Shown here in pieces: positions 35,726 to 48,167 of a DNA stretch of 64,000 bases. The DNA comes from Schoenoplectus triqueter (Eukaryota > Streptophyta > Magnoliopsida > Poales > Cyperaceae). The notes under the pieces are model-generated. The model saw only the letters and a list, made by a program, of their open reading frames with translations. It did no database searches and was not told the DNA's origin. The DNA lies in NCBI GenBank assembly GCA_964058805.1, contig CAXKVV010002148.1:62001-126000 (forward strand), in the 5' to 3' direction. A program made the translations under genes and the position numbers. Within the stretch, counting starts at the first letter, position 1; each line of letters starts with the position of its first letter.

Positions 35726-35741
35726 TTTAGACGACCGAAAG

Positions 35742-36096
35742 CAGGGGCGAATGTAGGATTTTGGTTAGGTGCAATTATCGGATTGTAATAAAAAATTTAT
35801 AATTTAATATATATTCTTACCTAAATTTTTTTATTAAAATAATAATATTTTATATATTAAAAATAACAACAAAATAAATCTCAAAATAATAAATAATCAA
35901 GTTGATGAAAAAAAACTTTATATTTTTATATATTTGCATAATTATTTCATTATGCAATATTTTTTTTCTCAATAAAATTAATCAGACAATTAAGGGGGGC
36001 AAAAAAAAAATTCTCAAGGGACAATTACCGAAAAACACTGTTTTTCAAAATCCAGAGGGACAGTTGACCCCCTGACCAAACGTACATCCGCCCCTG
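35742..36096. mobile_element. hAT-type MITE nested in the LTR element
   Basis: This 355-bp element begins CAGGGGCGAATGTAGG and ends CGTACATCCGCCCCTG. Its terminal inverted repeats, CAGGGGCGrATGTA, match at 13 of 14 positions. A perfect 8-bp target duplication ACCGAAAG stands at 35734-35741 and 36097-36104. It is a textbook hAT signature and has no coding capacity. Confidence 0.9.
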
Positions 36097-37330
36097 ACCG
36101 AAAGAAATCGTGGTTTCTACAGAATGGATGCGCAAGAGAGAGCACGTGATAGGATTGACTATGGTGGTGCACACAATATTGTAGTAGCTGATTAGATCTG
36201 TGTGCGGGACTGAGTAAGGTTGGTAAATAGTGGCGGTGGTTGGGCAGAGCCTGCGCCAGTGACAACGTTATGATGATTGAGTGAAGCAGAAATAGTTCAC
36301 CAAGCAGAGAAGGGGCTAGAATAAAATCGCCATAAAACCATGAAATGAAGGGAGCAATAGAGAACATATCTGGCGGTAGAGCAGAGCTAGACAACAGAGA
36401 TTAACCAAAATCATACTATTAACACTCTCACTCAATTTAAAAATATCTCGGTAGAGTATATCTTTAGTTTGAAAATAAATGACATAACCTCGAGAAAGAT
36501 AGCTGAGGATTACTGCCATAGAAATTTCAGATGGCACAACCTCCAAAAACAGATGATCATGGATGCAACAGATGGTAAGTAGCTGATACGTTGTGTCAGA
36601 GACATGGATTAGAATCAAAGGCAAGGCGGAAAATGATGAGGCTAGGGCAGTATAGTGGTCGTACAGAGGTGGTGTGAAGGAGAATGCGAATAGAGCAATA
36701 GATTATGGATAAAAAGAGTGCAGATCTCGACATATTTTTCTCCCCCCTTTTTCGTCACCTGAAATAAGATATATGGTTGAGAAATCTTTGTTTTACATGA
36801 CCAAACCAGAGAGAGTAGATCTGGTACGGAGTGCCAAGTAGTACTAATCAACCAATCAGATATATTTGGTCTTGATGCGGTTCACACAAGATGGATTCCT
36901 CTGGGTACACAATACCTCATGGAAGCAACAGAGTGGATCTGATCACAGAGTGTTTAGCTGGTTAGGTAGTAGTTCAGACAGAGATCATCTTTTCAAACCA
37001 AATTACCTTACTATAATTTTCAGCCAATTCTTAAATCAAATATCTATCACAGATAATTTTATTTTATCTTCAAAAACATAAACACCAAATCTCTAAATTA
37101 ACCAAATCACCCAAACTAACAAATCTCCAAAAAACTTAATCAGATCTCCAATTTATCAAATTAACAAACTAGCCAATGGTCATGCTCCTCTTGCGTGTGG
37201 TCTTCTTAAAAGCTTAAAAACATATATAAATGGACCTGATCCTCTTTGCGTGGTATACAACCGAAAACAAACCAGAATTTGATGTTGGTCCACTGACGTG
37301 GCTCACCTGACAGAAGTTAGAGGGTGTATA

Positions 37331-37819
37331 TGGGGTGTGCAAATGGATCGGTTTAATTGGTTTTGAACTGAACCGTTAAATTTTAGACTATTTGGTTCGG
37401 TTTTTCAGTTTAAAAATTTCGATTCGATTCAAAATTTTAGTTAATTCGGTTTTTATTCTTTGGTTCGGTTTTGATTTTTCTAAATTGGATAAACCGAATG
37501 GTCTAAAATTTATCAAATAATTTTATTTTACTTGATATAAATAAGAATTATATAAAAATAATCCGAATATATTTATTTTCTATTAGTTTTATTTAGTAAT
37601 TTCTTTTATCTTTTAAATTATTTATTTCTTCCATCAATTTTAATAAATTTTGATATTTTTATTCCTCTTTAAATAGTATAATTTCGGTTTATTTGGTTTT
37701 TGATTTATTCGGTTGATACTTTTAGAAATTTGGTTTGATTCGTAATTTGATAAACCGATTTTTTTTAAATACATATAATTATTTCAGTTTGAACCGAACC
37801 GACCGTTTGCACACCCCTA
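37331..37819. mobile_element. Second hAT-type MITE nested in the LTR element
   Basis: This 489-bp element has ends TGGGGTGTGCAAATGGATCG and, reversed, TAGGGGTGTGCAAACGGTCG. Internal GGTTCGGTTTTT motifs occur in both orientations. Flanks GGTGTATA (37323-37330) and GATGTATA (37820-37827) match at 7 of 8 bases. Its end sequence differs from those of the MITEs at 5305 and 35742, so it is a separate family. Confidence 0.8.
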
Positions 37820-38307
37820 GATGTATATGTGGTGCACCAGAGAAAACAAATGAAATCCACACTGGTCTGTTATCACGGCTCATAGAAAAAAAGAAAAAAC
37901 TCAGCGATAAAAAGAAAAATGGCGCACAGAGTGGAGAATGGAATTTCTCTAATCGATAACTAGTGCGGAGCGGATATCAGAGCAGAGTGAATCAGTTCAG
38001 AGTGGATCAGTGCAGAGTGGATCAGAAGCAAACAGAGGGCTGGATCTGGTCGCCGGATAGGGGCACGAGCGTGTACAGATGACAAATCTGATCTGAACAA
38101 AGGTGAAGAAGGTCTTTGGTGGTGGAGTTGAGGCTTCAGTGACGACGGTGCTCGACAGGCATGGTGCACAGGGACAGTACAAGGAGACAAAAAAGGATGT
38201 CGAGACATAGAAGGTACAGTAGAGGAACTACAAAACTGGTCAAGATACAATAATTGTAGTCACTCTAATGCTAGCAAAGTTGTAGTGCCGCCGGCTAGGA
38301 TTTTCAA

Positions 38308-38318
38308 GACTGATACCA
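38308..38318 (-). other. Primer-binding site of the non-autonomous LTR element
   Basis: TGGTATCAGTC on the minus strand directly follows the end of the 5' LTR. Its first eight bases match the usual plant Copia site TGGTATCAGAGC. Confidence 0.65.
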
Positions 38319-38496
38319 TTTTAGAAAGACAGTATTTGAGTTCTGAATAACTAAATTATATTCTATTTTAATCTCAAGTTACATATTTATAGTAGAGAAT
38401 TATAAGAAATAAGGAAAGTAATAATGCATAAAATTAGAAAAACAATCAACACAAAATCCTACGGATTTTTTAAATTAGATATTATATATTGTAACT
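38319..38496 (-). repeat. 5' LTR of the non-autonomous element
   Basis: Minus strand AGTTACAATATATAATATC to CTTTCTAAAA. The canonical TG start has mutated to AG and the terminal CA to AA. CTATAAATATG (about 38389-38399) is a TATA box. It is older-looking than the 3' LTR. Confidence 0.65.
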
Positions 38497-38501
38497 GTTA
38501 C

Positions 38502-39940
38502 CATCAAAACATAAACAATTTAAATGCAATTAATAATTCCATTACTAATGCTTAGCTTTTCCTTACATATGTGCATAACACTGATGGCATTGGTATTTTG
38601 CTTTTATTGACCGACCATTGCCAACCTCAAACTGGTATACTTAAATGTACTGGAACAAATCAAGGCTGCTAGGGATGACTAGTGTGACCTGATACTGATG
38701 CATTACCTGGGTAATTTATGTATCTGGGTTGAACATTTTATCAGCTTATGGACCATATATAATTTGAAACAAGCAATATGTATACTAGCTACTTGATTGC
38801 TAGTTTCACTGAGACTTGGTGTTGCGGCAAAGAGCTCAAAATGCGGCATTAGATGTTAATGGAGGGGGTGTATGCGGTGCTCCAGCGACGTTTACTTCCT
38901 CGGCACTAGTGGGTCTGACCGTCCGAGCTCACCAAAAACTTGGGAAGATTAAGGACCACTTGCCAAATCCGTGGATTCCCAAATCAGTCAGGCAACAACC
39001 TGAATTTATTGATTATTTGGAATTTCCAATTGAATTTTGTGACTTTATTGTGATTTTCATGCAATAATGAAAAATTTTCCATGATAAATTAGTTACAGAT
39101 GATGTGCGCCTAAGTTTGGATAGGTATTTTTGAAGGGGACAAAACAGAGGAAAAGTGATTTGAACGGAACTTCAACTGAAAATTTTCTTTCCTGTTATTC
39201 TTTCTTTATTAGTGTTAAACTTTCAAAAACCTTGTCTAGAATAACTTAACAAGAAAGTAAATATATGTTATGGTCAGTGCATACGACTACAGAGCTGAAT
39301 TCTATTCCATTAACATTTCACTGATTAATTTCTTCACAATCATTTTTAAAGTATTCTCTGAAAATTTTTAGTATATAACGTAATACTCGTATTTGGGCTT
39401 CAAATATTTAATAATAATATGCAGACTTTTAAGTTCATGTCATTAAGTATTTATGACAACACACGTTATTTCCAGAGGATTGGAAACAAAAATCTTAATT
39501 AGCAGTATACTAGACCTAGCTCCATGCGTCTGAAACAACTCTCATTCAAGTGAAAGAATTTTTTTTTCCAAATAAAACATATGCAAATAGTCCGAAATAA
39601 GTTTGAATTAGAATACACATATGAAAGCGCAAGCAATTTGTTTATTACACAGATTATTATTCTCAAAAATAGGTATCTTTTTTTTTTAAAGTCAACAGAG
39701 GCTTCCGTCTCAAAAATAGGTATCACGTTTCCAACTTTTGAAAATTCCAATAGCCCATTAGAAAGCAGTACAGTACTAAAAGAAACGCCAATGTTCAACA
39801 AATACACGGATAGATATTCATGCTACACATAAAACAACCATAAACCTACAAATCTCTCCCTAAAACATAGGTAAAATCTCTAATTAACAGCTAACTCCAG
39901 CTTCAAACCAACCCCCCCCACAGACATGTAAAATATGATC
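38502..39940. other. Intergenic DNA downstream of ferritin
   Basis: No gene recognised. The + strand open frame at 38816-39067 (83 codons) has no known domain and no clear upstream signals. The ferritin 3' UTR should lie at about 39700-39956. Confidence 0.4.
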
Positions 39941-39956
39941 TCCCCTCTCAAGCGCC

Positions 39957-42900
39957 TCAATTGAGAAGTGCCTGATCAAAGTGCCACACACCTGCACCAA
40001 ACAGATTATCCGACATTAAGAAATCTGAAATAATCAATCGTATTAGGAACAGGATTTAAAGATAACATTTCATTTTTTTTAGAACACTAACCATGTCCTT
40101 TCCCTACTCTCCTCAGCTGAGCAACATATTCTGAGATCTTCTTAATAGCTTCCACCTAACAGATGAGCGACAATATTAAATTAAGGATGCAAACTGTTGC
40201 AGCTTACAATTCAACATAATTATTGTATGTTTCTAGAAAATATAGAAATTATATGAGATGATTTTTACCTGCTCTTCGAGAAATTCCCCCTCAATGAAAT
40301 CAGTCATCTGTGGATCATTGGCCTTGGTTGCCACCTGTTCAATCATTACATATATATGAATTAGCAATTTAACAAGAAACATTTGCATAAATGAATAGGA
40401 AAAGAGAAGAACATATATATGTCCTCACTTAAATGAATAAGAAAAGAACAGCAAAATATTGAATTACTTACACCATGTAAAACTAAAAGCTTTTCATTGA
40501 CCAGTTTTTCAAGGGCCAAAGCCAACTCCATTGCTATCAAAGAAAACGGAAAGCAAAAATTAATGAACTTGTGAAAAAGCTTGAAAGTACCAACTAGCAT
40601 AGAAAGTATAAATTTCCTTGAAAAGTAAACTTTCTAGGATTTGCATCCACAAATATTTTCCTCTGATGGCTCAAGACTTAAATTTATATTGTTATCACAA
40701 TTAGTTGCTAGATTAAAATAATATATTTAGCATTTTTTATATAGACGTGTATATAAAAAAAGAGGCTCCCTTAGTAGTTAATTGCCTACTAACTCGGATG
40801 AAAGGGGAAAAGGTGGCCCAGAACATTGAACTATTTAGTTGCCTAATATTTAATTGACTAATTTAATCAAGGATGTTGTTTAGGTATCTGTACTAAGAGG
40901 ACCAATAGTTACTTAGACACGGTTCTTCTAATTATATAATTGCCACTAGTAATGTGTGTGACTCATCCACTACCCAACAACACTTGTCCCACATATCATG
41001 GAGGCAAAAAGTTTAGTCGATTCAAATCAGTATAATATCATATAATAATTGTGATGATCTGTGTCAATCTTATGCCAACGACTCACTATAATTAAAATGC
41101 TATAAACTTGGTAACATTGGATGTGGACCCAATGATAATTCCCACACCAACTAATGTAATACCAACAAAATGTTCCAACTTACGTCAGACTAAAGAAATT
41201 TAGACTTTACAAAACCAGTACTACTAAAAATTTTCCACTATGTTATGTTTACGAGATCAGTGTACTACTTTCTACGTCAAATTGGGGACACTGAAGGAAT
41301 TCAACAAAGCTTGAAGGGAGAGAGTCAATAGAACCACGCCACGAGTGCGTGTAGATTATGTAGTATAAAAATCGGACTTAAATTATATAGTTTGACATGT
41401 GTGTCCACTAGTGGCAGACACCTCTTTCTAGGAACTTAACAGTTATTAAAATGATATCTTTAATTATTGTCCTTGGATGTTGATGCTCCATACAAGAATT
41501 AATTTAGTACAATAAATGACACTATACCCTCTGTATGTCAAGTAAACATCTAAATAAACCCTCTACAATGTACATAATATAACACTTGCCCAATAATAGT
41601 GTAATAAGAGGTTTTCTCAAAAAAAGTGTTATAAGAAAATGTTATTTTGATATCTTTAGTAAGGCAATTTTTTCCCTCCAACTAATGCACCAGCACACAG
41701 AAATATATAAAAAATACTAACCATACAAGGCATCCCCTTTCTCAGGATGATCAAACTCGGTCACAGGCATTACAATGGGATTTAGCTTAACACGGCCTCC
41801 ACGTTTGTTCTACAAAAAAAGTAGATTAAAACTTAAACATTTTAGAAGTAATATATTTCAAAGTTTCCATACATGTACTTATGAGATATTGAAAGGTTTA
41901 GTAATAGGAAACCAGCGGTATTTACCACTGGTACCATGGTTGTTATACCTAAACTCTGTTTCAATAACAAATCTGCAGTATTTGCCACTTTTGCAAAAAA
42001 ATAAAATAAATAAACAACACCCAAATGAGAATTTTGACATATATGGCGCTATCCAAATTCCAAGAAAAAAAAAGAAAAAGAAAAAATGGTCTTGAGTTGA
42101 ATTTTTCTCCTCAAGTATTTACCTGGTACTTCATAAGTTTCTCAGCATGCTCTCTCTCTTCGTCACTTGAATCCTTAAAGAACCTATAATTTCAGATTAG
42201 AACATTTCACGATAACATTACAGTTCAAAGAAACCAAGAATAATATATCCTTAAAGGGTATTATAATTTCTTACTTTGCAAAACCCTTAAGCGCAACATT
42301 GTCCCGATCGAAGTATGCAAACATGGCGTGATACACATATGACACATTGTACTCCACACTGCAAAACATTTCACGATAACAGTTAAATCATTATAGCGGA
42401 TATTATGAAAGAAATTTCCTCAGATAAGAAAGTTAAAATTTAAAAAAAGTTACTTTTTTTTATATTTGTCATTGATAAGCGCTTATTTACTTTGCAGAAC
42501 AAAGCATAGAGCTGACTGAATGTTTGACAAATAATTCTTTTTCTTTCCTTTTGCCTGAAAGGCATTTATCTTTATTTGTTGTAAAACCTTCTTGAATAGT
42601 CCGCTGCTTTAAATATATAGAGAGACAGAAACAGAATGATACTAAACATAAATAGATATTTTATTATCATTTATCAAAATGAAGGGTTCTTTCTGCAATA
42701 TCCTCAAAAATAAAAGAATAAAAATTCTTAGAGAATCGTAATCACCAAAAGGCAAATTCTTGGAACTAACATTAATCCCGTTAATTAGCAATGCAAAACC
42801 GTCATAAAAAATACTCCAGATTTTCCAGACCATTCCGTTATCTACAAAGAACTAAAAAATTCGGGGTGAATCCGAAAAATCTAAACCCCTCGACGAAGAC

Positions 42901-43277
42901 AGCAAGAAATGGCTCTAAACTAAACTTGACAATTTCAAGAAAGGAAAAAGGAAATGAGTAAAAATACCATACTTGATCTGTTCATTAATAGCGGCCTCAC
43001 ACTCGTCTAGATACTTGTGCCGAGCAAGTGATTGGTCGATCTCCTGTGGCACGAGCGCGAGAGTGCTCTTCACCTCCTCAAAAGGCTCGAAAATCACGCC
43101 AGTTATTGACTTACTCTTTTCAGACGCAGCCTGAGCCACCACCGCTCCGCCTCCGACCGATCCCTTCCTGCCACGTGGCAACCAGACCGAGTGCACCAGC
43201 GCGGTCTTGGCTGATCCGACCGAAGGCGAGTCGGAGAGGGGGAGGAGGGAGAGAGAGGAAACCGCCTTGAGGAGCAT
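39957..43277 (-). CDS. FER: Ferritin, plastid-targeted
   Basis: Eight coding exons on the complement: 42973-43277, 42275-42358, 42123-42183, 41722-41809, 40472-40533, 40269-40334, 40092-40155 and 39957-39991. They total 765 nt and encode 254 aa, all with GT/AG ends and frame kept. Ferritin forms a 24-subunit shell that oxidises and stores iron in plastids. Residues about 1-50 are Ser/Leu/Arg-rich and low in acid, a plastid transit peptide. Residues about 55-85 hold the plant-specific extension ([12 protein letters not shown]). The core has helix-A ferroxidase residues in [20 protein letters not shown] and helix-C Glu/His in EEREHA (138-143). It ends [13 protein letters not shown]. Length and eight-exon layout are normal for plant ferritin. 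Intron 4 is the largest, about 1.2 kb. Iron-regulated transcription is suggested by the upstream IDRS-like element. Confidence 0.96.
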
Positions 43278-43382
43278 GGTTTGAACTGGTTTGATTTGCC
43301 TTTGTTTGTAGAAAGCAGGTACTAGAGGAGAGGGCTTTCAAAATTGTGAGGAGAGGGATGCAGGGTTGAGTGGTGAGGAGGG

Positions 43383-43471
43383 AGATAATATAGGAGCTTT
43401 GAAGGGTGCTGATACGGGCCACGTGTAGAGTAGGGATTTATTCCTGTGGAAGAGCGTGTGGAAGGCTCGTG
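43383..43471 (-). promoter_or_regulatory. Ferritin promoter with IDRS-like element and TATA-like box
   Basis: CACGAGCCTTCCAC at 43471-43458 (minus strand) differs at few positions from the iron-dependent regulatory sequence of plant ferritin genes (CACGAGGCCGCCAC type), which mediates repression at low iron. It lies about 180 bp upstream of the ATG and about 65 bp upstream of CTATATTATC (about 43385-43394), a TATA-like box. A CACGTG G-box lies between them near 43420. The sequence match is seen; the function is inferred from known ferritin genes. Confidence 0.65.
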
Positions 43472-43479
43472 GCGAAGAG

Positions 43480-45226
43480 ATGGGAGTGGATTTGGGGATT
43501 TTGTGTTTATTTGACTGAACATGGTGTGTAATAAGTATCTCATTGGACCAAAGACGTAAGGAACAGTTGTCTTGTCTGCAAAGTGAAGGGACCCAAATGT
43601 CAGAAGGCTTGCGCCATTAGAAGTTTAGAACGGGAGTATGAGATGTAACCAGTGGTGGGTTCGGGCGTGTGGTGATGGCGAATCGCGAATCCGCGATAAG
43701 GTCAAGGACGAAGATATTTTTGAGTTTTGACCCAATGCTAGCAAAACTGGAAGTATCCAGTTCCTGTATTGTGGCCACCACACGATTGGACCCAAATTTA
43801 ACCCCAAGTGAGCTAACAATATGTAAAGTTCATATTTTTAAAATTTTACGAAATGTCAGGAGGATTTTAAAAAATGAATAGGTCAGAAGGATGAAATCCG
43901 TTCTAACTATTTGTTGGCTGACAGCAACAGAGAAAGAAAAAATCTGTTCTATTAAACAACTCAACCCATCTAACAAGAAATCTGTTCTATTTGACTGGTT
44001 CAAAAACTAAATTTTGTTCTAACTAATTAGGTTATTTAATTTTGTTAATAGGATCAGAGATAAACCTTTTGCATTTTCTTTTTCAAAAGTTCAGCTTATT
44101 ATCTCCTAACTAACTATTGAATGAAGTACTAAACTTTCAAAACTTCATCCAAAATTTAAAAAAAAAAATTGTGGATGAAATTTTTGAATACAATTAAATA
44201 ATTTTCAGAAATTAAAATCTTATTTCAAATTTAAAATTAATTTAAAAACAATACAGAGAAATTTTAATGTCGGTATGAGGTCTGTACCTCTTATGCACAA
44301 GTTCTTTGTATTTGACCATAGTACTAAAAAATGGACGGATACGGTTTTATTTAGAGCAGAGAGTAGAGTATTGATAAACGTGCTTGTCACATATGAGCAC
44401 GTGAACATGGAATGTGGCGTGTCAATACGTGCTTGGATGTGTGTGTATTAATGTGTCAAAATTTTAAAAACGCAAACACGTATGTCTAAGACGCGTGACA
44501 CTTGTAGCACATCATGTTAAGCGTGTTCGTGTTCAACTATTTATATATGTTTGACATGTATCAACACTTGTAACATTTATAAATTCAATAAATTTTAAAT
44601 AAAATTGGAGAAATATATAATAAAATCAGAAAAATTAGAGTGATCATGGTCACAAAAAATAAAATTAACTTATTATATTTAAAAATATTATACATGTTAG
44701 AGTTATCATGATATCTTATTTCAGTATCAGGCTAATCTTTTAAGTACACAAACATTGTAAAAGTTTGTTATGCTAAAGTATTTTATACGTGTTAGACGTG
44801 CGTGTTCGTATTCAACGTGTTATACGTACATGTTTAGGCGTGTCAGATCAAATAGTTAAAAAATAATTAGTAGCTAACCTGTCGATAATGACAATTTTAA
44901 ATTTTAATTACTAAAAATAAAAATATATTTTTAATTATTTCTCCAACCACTACACTTTGCTCATTACACAATTTTAATGTAATTAGGTATTGGGAAAAGA
45001 AAGATAATGAACTTTAAGGGGGGAAATTAGTAGCAACCTACTACAACACTTAGCCGAAAGACTATTTATGTTTTTCCCCATTTATTTACTTCTGCAGATT
45101 TGGAACACTGGTTGTTTACAAGGGCTCTTATAACAAGTATTGTATAATTTTCAATTGTAATTTGAGAAATTCTTCTTATTAATGATTTTTCTAGAAAGGA
45201 GAACTCAAAAGTCCAGAAAAAAAAAG

Positions 45227-45264
<38 letters not shown>

Positions 45265-47820
45265 GGATTGAAGAAATGGCGCGTGGCAGCCTCGCTTCTT
45301 GAGTGGATCAGCTTTTCTGATTCCTTTTCCACTACTCATATCATATCATATATCACCAACCGCTCACTTTTATGGATTCTGATTTATTTTATGAATTAAA
45401 CGCCAAAAAGTCTTTTCTGGACGTTTTGTTTTGTTTCGTGAGGTAGAATAATAAAGACAAATCCAGACGTGGATGGATAATTGATTGAATAAATCAACCT
45501 CTTTTATTTGGTCCAATTAGTCATCTACTTATCTATGCACTATGCAATGCAACACTTGTCTGGTAAATAGTAATCCTTATCACAACTTGAACCCGTATTT
45601 TTCTTTGCAAGTAGATTGACAAACAAAACCGAAGCATCATCACAATAAAAGGACACAATTAGTTCAAAGTTCAAACTTGGGTGGATAGTCAACACCGATT
45701 TCTTTGGAGTTTGGATAAATATCGATAAAAAAGAAAATTTTAAATTGTATTCATACTTGAAAATCCCATCATGGATCATCAACTATCATTCTACCATTTA
45801 AAAACTTTAAATTATTTTGTCCTTAATTTTGTGTGAATGCAAAAGTGTCGGATGCGCGTGGCAGGCTCACGCTCTTCTTTTCTTTTCTTTTTTCTTTTTT
45901 TGATTGGACAAATGTAATGATGGCTTTGCTTGTTTGGAAAATGGTAGGAAGGCGCATGTGCACGACCATGACTCCACCACAAGTCGCTGTTGCCATTATT
46001 CACATTCACACGTCTCTCTTTCTCGCCCATTCCTTTTCCCTTTTTTTTGTTAATTTCTTTTTTTTTTTAAAATGAGAGGTGCTAGTGCTACTGTCTTTTC
46101 TAGAAACTTATTTATTTCTTTTTTTTGCCAAAACTATGTGATGTGCTGTGTCCAAACATAATTAGATATCAAAAGTCTTGAAATCTATAATGCCCGCTTG
46201 AGGCCTCGAGAAAATGTGTGTTCACACTTAAAATAACAAATTAACAATGGTCTTACTTCATCTTTCAATTGATTTGCAATTCGCGATTGAAGAGAGGTGT
46301 TAAAATTGACATTTCATATTATTGAACTGTAATTTAAGTTAATATTGATTGCTTTGAATGGAGATCACGTGAAGCTCTTCCTCAAAGCAACAAATTCACA
46401 TAACCTAGCTAAGGAGTAAGGAATTGAATTATTACAAAGTTACTAAAGCAACGAAAAAAAATCATTATATATTTTTTTTCCTGCAGACAATAACAAGTCA
46501 ACAAAGACGAAGATCGGTATTAAAAAAATGAAAGTAGATATAATGATATCAAAATCAATATCATACAGTTTTTAAATTTTTGCACGTGCTTAATTATGTT
46601 TTTAATAATAATGTACGTAAATTAAATAACAAAAATAATATAAATAATAAATGACTTAACATAAATAATATAATAAAAATGTTACATAATGTTCCCTCTC
46701 TGAATCTTTACCTCTTCTCCAATTTTAAATCTATTTTGTATTTGACTTGTGAAATTTTTTTCAAATATATATCTTTCATTTGTTCAAAGTAATTAAAATA
46801 CAAAATGATATTTGCAGATTGAGTGCACAACAGAGAAAGTGAGTATGGTAGAGAGAGCACAAAGAGAGGGAGCGAGAAGCGAGTGCAAGAGCGAGGGAAG
46901 AAAGTAACAGTGAAAGAAGAACGAGAGCGAATAAAAAAAAAAAGATTTTGGATCGGGATTGATTTTATGATATCGATTATGGTATCAACTACATCATTTC
47001 TAAGAATTAAAACTAGAAGCACAGCAGAAAAAAAAATTAAAGCATTAAATTGATTATATAGCGGAGTCACGGAGCACTAACAGCGCTTAAAAACTTTTAA
47101 TTAACGGTGAAAATGCATTGATAAAGAATTAGTGCCTTAAATATTGCATAGATTACTACCGAAAAATAGCATTGGAGTTTTGATTGGTGATGTCGAGGTG
47201 TGATTCTGCTTATATTTACTACCAATCTGATCCACTATTCATTCATGTACTGTACTAGATAATCATTATTTCTTGTTTTGCTTTTGCATAGTTATGGTTC
47301 ATGACCTTTAAACATACAGTCAATTGCATCAAAAGTTGAAAAAAAAAATGCACTGAAAAGCTATAGGCTTCCGTTTACCTACAAACACTCAGCTCATGTG
47401 ACATATATAATTAAATCGTTTACATTCTGATGTATGCAAAATTGTGCATGATTATTACAGTTTTCCATTTGGAGTTGATATCAACCTACCCCCTTTATTC
47501 CCAGACATAGAGGTTGATTGGCGTTCATACTACATATATTCCTTAGATTTTACTTTCTGAAGTACCATATCTGCATTTTGTAATTTGTAATATTTTGATG
47601 GGGTTTAGTACCAGTATAAGCAAGTATGGGCTGTATGGTACAAAAGTATATAGAAGTTCCAGCTCAAAATCTTTTTGCCATTTTGTTTTTGTTTTCTTTC
47701 TTATCTTAGTTATTTATCAACAATTTAAGAGAGTAAATTCTAGAAAGTATTTTATAGGTTAAGATCTGTTTATATTCCTTCCCTTTAGTTGCTGACATGA
47801 GAAAAGAAATGCAAAATTCC
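43480..47820. other. Intergenic AT-rich DNA
   Basis: No gene recognised. Positions 44380-44830 carry repeated CGTGTTCGTGTTCAAC / GACACG-type text, possibly an old small transposon without clear ends. Open frames such as 46708-47070 are low-complexity. Confidence 0.4.
45228..45263. repeat. (GAT)12 microsatellite
   Basis: Twelve uninterrupted GAT units follow a short A-run. Confidence 0.95.
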
Positions 47821-47829
47821 TGTTGCTAG

Positions 47830-47973
47830 AGTTGCTTGGCTTTGAAATATGATGCATTAGTTCTTCGAGAATCAAAAAGTATTGAAGAAAAGGAGCTGGG
47901 AGTTGCATACCAGGAATGGGTTACTTTTGCAAAGGATTCACTTGATAATGGATTTTACTCTATTGCTGAAAAG
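47830..47973 (+). pseudogene. Orphan exon-like coding segment, unrecognised
   Basis: Exactly 144 nt (48 codons) is bounded by GCTAG| upstream and |GTTGGC downstream. It reads without stops as SCLALKYDALVLRESKSI, then EEKELGVAYQEWVTFAKDSL, then DNGFYSIAEK. The composition and phase-0 AG/GT borders look like a genuine internal exon. No neighbouring exon is recognisable, and about 200 bp downstream begins the LINE tail. It may be a remnant of a gene broken by insertion. I could not identify the family with certainty. Confidence 0.4.
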
Positions 47974-48167
47974 GTTGGCAAATTTCTATACTTTTTGTCT
48001 TCTTATGTACCCTAAAACAGGACAATCCTGTGTCAAAGGCTGCTACCATAACAAAAAATGATCCATAATATCTACAGACTTCTCACGAATCATGAACCCA
48101 ATTTCTTTAAAAAGACTTGCTAAAGAAAGAAAACATTTTCCCTCAGTTTCAGGATATGGGGGATAGA

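Larger units (their letters stand above)
35265..38496 (-). mobile_element. Non-autonomous LTR retrotransposon, minus strand
   Basis: Two related terminal sequences flank a 2.9-kb interior without gag or pol. The 5' LTR is 38496 to 38319 and the 3' LTR is 35417 to 35265. On the minus strand the 5' LTR is followed at once by TGGTATCAGTC, a Copia-type initiator-Met primer site. The 3' LTR (TGTTAAAATATATAATATC) is preceded by GAAGAAAGG, a polypurine tract. Flanks are GTTAA (35260-35264) and GTTAC (38497-38501), an imperfect 5-bp duplication. Two hAT MITEs are nested inside. It depends on enzymes made elsewhere. Confidence 0.7.

Noticed and set aside
38816..39067. An 83-codon + strand ORF with GC-richer start
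   Set aside because: No domain, promoter or splice context supports a gene.
43028..43422. Overlapping frames around the ferritin start
   Set aside because: Alternative frames of the first ferritin exon and promoter; only the frame from 43277 gives ferritin.
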